Below are positions 60,376 to 64,000 of a stretch of 64,000 bases of DNA, in pieces. The stretch is taken from contig NZ_VOSL01000043.1 of the NCBI RefSeq assembly GCF_007997005.1, positions 139,486-203,485 on the forward strand, written 5' to 3'. This DNA is from Lujinxingia vulgaris (GTDB lineage: Bacteria; Myxococcota_A; Bradymonadia; Bradymonadales; Bradymonadaceae). A model generated the notes under the pieces. That model saw only the letters and a program-made list of their open reading frames with translations, did no database searches and was not told the origin of the DNA. Position 1 is the first letter of the stretch. Each line of letters starts with the position of its first letter. Position numbers and translations under genes: made by a program.

Positions 60376-61548
60376 ATGCTGATCGCCCTCGGGCTCGTTC
60401 TTGTGGGGTTTGTGGTGCTAATGCTCGGCGCCGAGGTGCTGGTTCGCGGCGCCTCGGGCCTGGCGCTGGCGATGGGCATCTCGCCACTGGTGGTAGGGCT
60501 GACCGTGGTCGCGCTGGGCACCAGCGCACCGGAGATCGCGGTGAGTGTGGGCGCCGCGCTCGGCGGCACGGGCGATCTGGCGCTCGGCAACGTCATCGGC
60601 TCCAACATCTTTAACGTGCTCTTCATCCTGGGGCTCTCGGCGATGATCACGCCGCTGGTCGTGCATAACTCCATTGTGCGCCGCGACGTGCCGGTGATGA
60701 TCGCCGCCTCCGCGCTGGTGTGGTGGATGGCCCGCGACGGCGTCCTCGTTCGCGTGGAGGCCATCGCGCTCTGCGGCGGTCTGGTGGCCTACATCGTCGC
60801 GCTTTTGCTGGAAGCCCGCGCCAATCCTGAACCTCTCGACGCCGCGCTCGTCGACGCGGCCGCCGAGCACGCCGCCTCCGAAGCGACCATCGCCGAAGAT
60901 GGCACCTCTTCAGCACCTCCGGCCGAAACCGACACCGGGAAGCAGCGTCTTCTGCAGGTGGTGATGATCCCCGCCGGCGTGGCACTTCTGGTGCTGGGCG
61001 CGGGCTGGCTGGTCGACGGCGCGAAGACCATCGCGCTGGGCCTGGGAGTCAGCGAGCTCGTCGTGGGCCTCACGCTTGTCGCCGCCGGCACCTCATTGCC
61101 GGAGGTCGCCACCTCGGTGCTCGCCGGGCTGCGCGGCCAGCGCGACCTGGCGGTGGGCAACGTCATCGGATCCAACATCTTTAACCTGCTCGCGGTGCTT
61201 GGTGCGGCCGGCGTGGTCAGCCCTCAGGGTTTAAGCGTGGCGGCTGCCTCCCTGGCCTTCGACCTGCCGGTGATGGTCGCCGTGGCGGTGGCCTGCCTGC
61301 CGATCGTCTTCACCGCGCGGCGCGTCGACCGCTGGGAGGGAGTCGTATTCATGGCCTACTACGTGGCCTTTGTGCTCTACGTGGTCTTTAACGCCACCGA
61401 CCAGGCCTACGCCGCGGACTTTAAGGCGGCGATCTTTGGTTTTGTCGGCCCGCTCACTTTGCTGACGCTGGGCGTCCTGGGGCTTCGCGAGTGGCGCTTC
61501 AAGAAACGGCGCGACGAGGCTCACACGACGAACGCCCCCGGGGAGTGA
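60376..61548 (+). CDS. calcium/sodium antiporter, CaCA family (YrbG-like)
   Basis: 390 residues with ten or so membrane helices. The two inverted alpha repeats are explicit: VALGTSAPEIAVSV with GNVIGSNIFNVLFILG, and VAAGTSLPEVATSV with GNVIGSNIFNLLAVLG. A cytoplasmic acidic loop (about residues 180-225) separates the halves. It exchanges Ca2+ for Na+ or H+ across the inner membrane. The ATG at 60376 with AAGGTG upstream is chosen; the frame is open back to 60274, overlapping the tgt 5' region. The start is divergent from tgt. Confidence 0.93.
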   Translation: MLIALGLVLVGFVVLMLGAEVLVRGASGLALAMGISPLVVGLTVVALGTSAPEIAVSVGAALGGTGDLALGNVIGSNIFNVLFILGLSAMITPLVVHNSIVRRDVPVMIAASALVWWMARDGVLVRVEAIALCGGLVAYIVALLLEARANPEPLDAALVDAAAEHAASEATIAEDGTSSAPPAETDTGKQRLLQVVMIPAGVALLVLGAGWLVDGAKTIALGLGVSELVVGLTLVAAGTSLPEVATSVLAGLRGQRDLAVGNVIGSNIFNLLAVLGAAGVVSPQGLSVAAASLAFDLPVMVAVAVACLPIVFTARRVDRWEGVVFMAYYVAFVLYVVFNATDQAYAADFKAAIFGFVGPLTLLTLGVLGLREWRFKKRRDEAHTTNAPGE

Positions 61549-61570
61549 GAGCCCCGCTGAGTTCAGAGAC

Positions 61571-61605
61571 AAAAAAGCCGACCGGAGAACCCGGTCGGCT
61601 TTTTT
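61571..61605. terminator. bidirectional intrinsic terminator
   Basis: AAAAAAGCCGACCGG, short loop, CCGGTCGGCTTTTTT: a perfect stem between the convergent antiporter and Glu/Ala lipoprotein genes. Confidence 0.95.
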
Positions 61606-61652
61606 CTGGAAGCGCGCCGAATACCTCAACAGGTATTCGGCGCGCGACCACC

Positions 61653-61901
61653 TTACTCGGCGGCTTCTTCCACAGCTTCTTCAGCGCCTTCGGCGGCCTC
61701 TTCGGCGCCTTCGGCAACTTCTTCCGCCGCTTCTTCGGTCTCTTCAACGGCCTCTTCGGTGGCCTCTTCGGCTTCCTCAGCGGTCTCTTCGACGGCTTCG
61801 GCAGCTTCTTCAGCCGGGGCAGCTTCTTCGGCCGGAGCGGGCTCTTCACAGGCGGTGAAAGCGAACATAGCGATGAACATCAGGGCAACAAGACGGAACA
61901 T
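61653..61901 (-). CDS. small Glu/Ala-rich lipoprotein
   Basis: 82 residues. The signal peptide (FRLVALMFIAMFAFTAC) ends in a clear lipobox at residue 18. The mature 64 residues are almost only Glu, Ala, Val, Thr, Pro and Gly, in an irregular repeat of EEA, EEAAE and EEVAEGAEE units, suggesting a highly acidic single helix. It could act as a spacer or a periplasmic polyanion, by comparison with Lpp-like lipoproteins, but it has no Lpp heptads and no C-terminal Lys. DNA here is repetitive, so length may vary between strains. Confidence 0.75.
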   Translation of the reverse strand: MFRLVALMFIAMFAFTACEEPAPAEEAAPAEEAAEAVEETAEEAEEATEEAVEETEEAAEEVAEGAEEAAEGAEEAVEEAAE

Positions 61902-62210
61902 GTGCGACCTCTTCTTTCGTTTCTTTTTCGACTCTGCGATCTCGTCTTCACAGCACCTGCTGCAAAAACGCCTACTTCTCGGGAATAAGCTGGATGACGC
62001 AAGCTGTCAAGAAAACCTCCCGCGCTACTTTAACACCATCGCGTGAGCGCCGATGCCGTGGAGGGTGCGATGGCACATACCATGTGCGGGTGTGCGATTA
62101 ATCGATGCGGCGCGCCGCACAATGAGCATCGCCAAGATCGCGTGCGATGTGCATACTACTGCTGCGGCTCAGGCGAGCTGCTCGGTGACCTTTTTTAAGG
62201 GAATGAAGCC
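61902..62210. other. 309-base intergenic region between divergent genes
   Basis: It must hold promoters for the small lipoprotein (-) and the kinase (+). An inverted repeat GCACAT-ACC-ATGTGC lies at 62073-62087 and a palindrome GCGGCGCGCCGC near 62113. TGGCAC at 62071-62076 resembles a sigma-54 minus-24 element, but the minus-12 part is imperfect. No gene is supported. Confidence 0.4.
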
Positions 62211-63455
62211 GTGATCATCGGCAACTACAGAATCGGCCGCGTGCTGGCGCGCGGGGGCATGGCGACGGTCTACCGCGGGGTCTACCGCCCCACGGGGATG
62301 CCTGTGGCCATCAAGGTGCTCAGCGAAGAGAGCGCGCGCGATGAGGTGCTCGTCTACCGCATGCACCAGGAGGCCCGCATCCAGAACATGCTGGGCCGCC
62401 AGCATCCGGGCATCGTGACGTGCTATGAGCCGCTGGTGGTCAAAGGCCGCCCGGCGATGGTGCTGGAGTTTGTGCCCGGTCGCGCCATCGCCGACATCCT
62501 CGATGAGGAGGTTGAGGTCGTCGATCCCCTGGTGGCGATCGACATCGCCATTCAGGCCCTGGACGCCCTGGCCTACGCCCATCACCACGGGGTGGTCCAC
62601 CGCGACATCAAGAGCGAAAACATCATGGTCACCCCCGAGGGTCGCGTAAAAATCGCCGACTTCGGAGTGGCACGCGCCGAGGTGGGCAGCAAGAACGCGC
62701 GCGTGACCGAGAGCCGCGACCTGGTGGGCACGATGGTTTATATGGCTCCCGAGCAGCTCACCAGCCCGCGCACCGTCGACCACCGCGCCGACCTCTACAG
62801 CCTGGGCGTCACTCTCTATGAGATGATCACCGGCGAGGTGCCCTTCGATGGCGATGAGGGCTACCCGCTGATGAAGCGAATTGAGCAGGAGCAGCCCGCC
62901 GATCCGCGCACGCTGCGCGACGATCTTCCCGAATGCCTGGTCGAGGTGGTGATGCGCTCGCTCTTCAAAGAGCCCGACGAGCGCTATTACTCGGCCGGCG
63001 AGATGGAGGCCGCCTTGAGCCGCTGCCGCGTGGCCATCCAGCGCGAGCGAGCCGAAGACGCAAGCCCTGCCGCGGCCAGCCGCTCACGCGGCGGTGACCC
63101 GCGCTGCTTTGAGCCCACCGAGCCCTCGCCGCTTCCCGAGCCCCGCGCCTTCGGTTACCTCGAAGACCTCTCCGGCAGGCTTGTGCCCGGGCGGATCCTC
63201 CTGCGCCGCGCCGGGCTGAAGATCGGCCGGCACCCGGGGCGCTGCGACGTGGTGATTCCCGATGACGCGGTCGCCCCGGAGCACGTGATGATCCTGCCGC
63301 TGGAGATCGGTGAGGTCCTGCTCATCGATCTTCTCAGCGCGACTGGCACCCACGTCGATGAGCGCGAGATCTCCCGGCATGTGCTGCGCAACGATGAGGT
63401 CTTTACCCTCGCCGGGCGCTGGCCCTTTCGCTTTCGAGTCAACATGCGCAGCTGA
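62211..63455 (+). CDS. Ser/Thr protein kinase with C-terminal FHA domain
   Basis: 414 residues from a GTG preceded by AAGGGA. The kinase (about 5-262) is complete and of RD type: glycine loop GRVLARGGMATVYRG, Lys35 in VAIKVL, HRDIKSEN at 130-137, DFG at 150-152, MAPEQL, and DLYSLGVTLYEMITG. After a linker, the FHA domain (about 330-412) has LKIGRHPGRCDVVIPDD, VAPEHVMI and LIDLLSATGTHVDE. FHA domains bind phospho-Thr. There is no transmembrane segment, so the protein is cytoplasmic. The gene at 63614 may be its partner. Confidence 0.92.
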   Translation: MIIGNYRIGRVLARGGMATVYRGVYRPTGMPVAIKVLSEESARDEVLVYRMHQEARIQNMLGRQHPGIVTCYEPLVVKGRPAMVLEFVPGRAIADILDEEVEVVDPLVAIDIAIQALDALAYAHHHGVVHRDIKSENIMVTPEGRVKIADFGVARAEVGSKNARVTESRDLVGTMVYMAPEQLTSPRTVDHRADLYSLGVTLYEMITGEVPFDGDEGYPLMKRIEQEQPADPRTLRDDLPECLVEVVMRSLFKEPDERYYSAGEMEAALSRCRVAIQRERAEDASPAAASRSRGGDPRCFEPTEPSPLPEPRAFGYLEDLSGRLVPGRILLRRAGLKIGRHPGRCDVVIPDDAVAPEHVMILPLEIGEVLLIDLLSATGTHVDEREISRHVLRNDEVFTLAGRWPFRFRVNMRS

Positions 63456-63613
63456 GCGCTGAGGCGGGCAGGTTGCAGGTTGTAGCGCCGGGTGGATGCG
63501 CGGTTGTCGCCCCCGGCTGCCGCCACTATACTCAGGGGGCTTGCGCTGGAGATGAGGCGCCTGTTGAGCTTCACGTGGATCGGCTCTAAGCCGAGAGTTT
63601 GAGGAGAAAGACC

Positions 63614-64000
63614 GTGGCGAATCAAAAGTGGGCCAGCGACGACGACGCCGGCGATCTGCTCGCAGGAATTCTGGATGAGACGGCCACCGAGGCCGAGCTC
63701 GAGCAGCAACGCATCGCCGCCGAGATGGCCGCGCGCGAAGAGGAAGAGCGCCGCCGTAAGGAAGAAGAGGACGCTCGCCGGCGCGCCGAGGCCGAAGCTC
63801 GACTCTCCGCCGAGAAGAGCCGCCTGGAAGAAGTTGAGAAGCGCCGCACCCAGAAGATCGAAGCGCTGCGCATCGAAGAGCTCAAAGAGAGCGGGCAATG
63901 GGAGCCGCCCGAAGAGCTTAAGAAAGAAGCCCCTCCCGAGGCCGCCGCGCAGCCGCCGGTCGCCCAGGCCGCGCAGCCGGCGCAGGTCGCCGCGGCGCAG
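63614..64000 (+). CDS. charged coiled-coil protein, 3' partial
   Basis: 129 codons from a GTG with GAGGAG 7 nt upstream to the end of the window, with no stop reached. An acidic N-terminus (DDDAGDLLAGILDETA) leads to a long Glu/Arg/Lys-rich helix (about residues 27-95, EEEERRRKEEEDARRRAEAE), then a Pro/Ala/Gln-rich stretch typical of a linker before a further domain or membrane anchor. No family is assignable from this part. It follows the kinase-FHA gene by 158 bases on the same strand. Confidence 0.7.
   Translation, partial: MANQKWASDDDAGDLLAGILDETATEAELEQQRIAAEMAAREEEERRRKEEEDARRRAEAEARLSAEKSRLEEVEKRRTQKIEALRIEELKESGQWEPPEELKKEAPPEAAAQPPVAQAAQPAQVAAAQ

Noticed and set aside
61491..61988. 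Plus-strand frame with Phe/Gly repeats opposite the small lipoprotein
   Set aside because: It is the antisense reading of the EEA repeat and crosses a perfect terminator.
62071..62087. Sigma-54 promoter ahead of the kinase gene
   Set aside because: TGGCAC fits the minus-24 part, but the minus-12 GC is missing at the required spacing; the match may only reflect the inverted repeat.

Overview
The window is GC-rich Gram-negative DNA, read here as a deltaproteobacterial or Myxococcota-type genome and most plausibly a member of the Bradymonadales. The assignment is inference; there is no rRNA gene. It rests on the many lipoproteins with clear lipoboxes, a giant DxDxDG-repeat surface protein, a Cys-rich lipoprotein, myxobacterial-style outer-membrane barrels, an AgmX/PglI-like C-terminal domain and a Ser/Thr kinase fused to an FHA domain. 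Genes are dense, neighbours often overlap by ATGA or TGATG, and convergent units end in strong hairpin terminators.

Layout. 1-5.7 kb: the 3' part of a giant calcium-repeat surface protein. 5.9-10.1 kb: an accessory stretch with a VOC protein, a HEAT-repeat protein, 42-bp tandem repeats, and a three-gene toxin-antitoxin-chaperone operon (ADP-ribosyltransferase-like, helical protein, SecB-like). That operon is bracketed by two near-identical copies of a terminator. 10.2-17.8 kb: housekeeping and envelope genes (leuS, a double thioredoxin-fold protein, an M23 lipoprotein, yceD-rpmF). 18-25 kb: a metabolic run consisting of an ACP-RpiB fusion, nrdR, ribD, ribE, a RibB with a degenerate GTP cyclohydrolase II half, ribH, nusB, a lipoprotein and a metallo-beta-lactamase-fold protein.

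25-39.6 kb holds the most striking locus. A long plus-strand operon encodes vWA-like and TPR lipoproteins, outer-membrane barrels, a FlgO/CsgG-like barrel protein, a MotA-like and a MotB-like stator pair, a single polypeptide joining a FliF-like membrane segment to a FliG-like rotor, another vWA-like lipoprotein and an AgmX/TonB-like periplasmic protein. No flagellar export, rod, hook or filament gene is present in this window. I read it as a candidate non-flagellar ion-driven rotary machine spanning the envelope, perhaps for gliding or surface attachment. Two His-rich lipoproteins follow; the second has a promoter overlapped by perfect inverted repeats.

40.5-64 kb: a cNMP-binding protein, an acyl-CoA dehydrogenase, gcvPB, a lone ParA, a Cys-rich lipoprotein, a complete IS630-type insertion sequence with mappable ends, a PQQ-propeller lipoprotein, manA coupled to a large TPR lipoprotein, gshA, a second M23 peptidase, an NAD(P)-binding protein, a lytic transglycosylase, tgt with a long basic tail, a CaCA antiporter, a small Glu/Ala lipoprotein, a kinase-FHA protein and the start of a coiled-coil protein that runs off the end.
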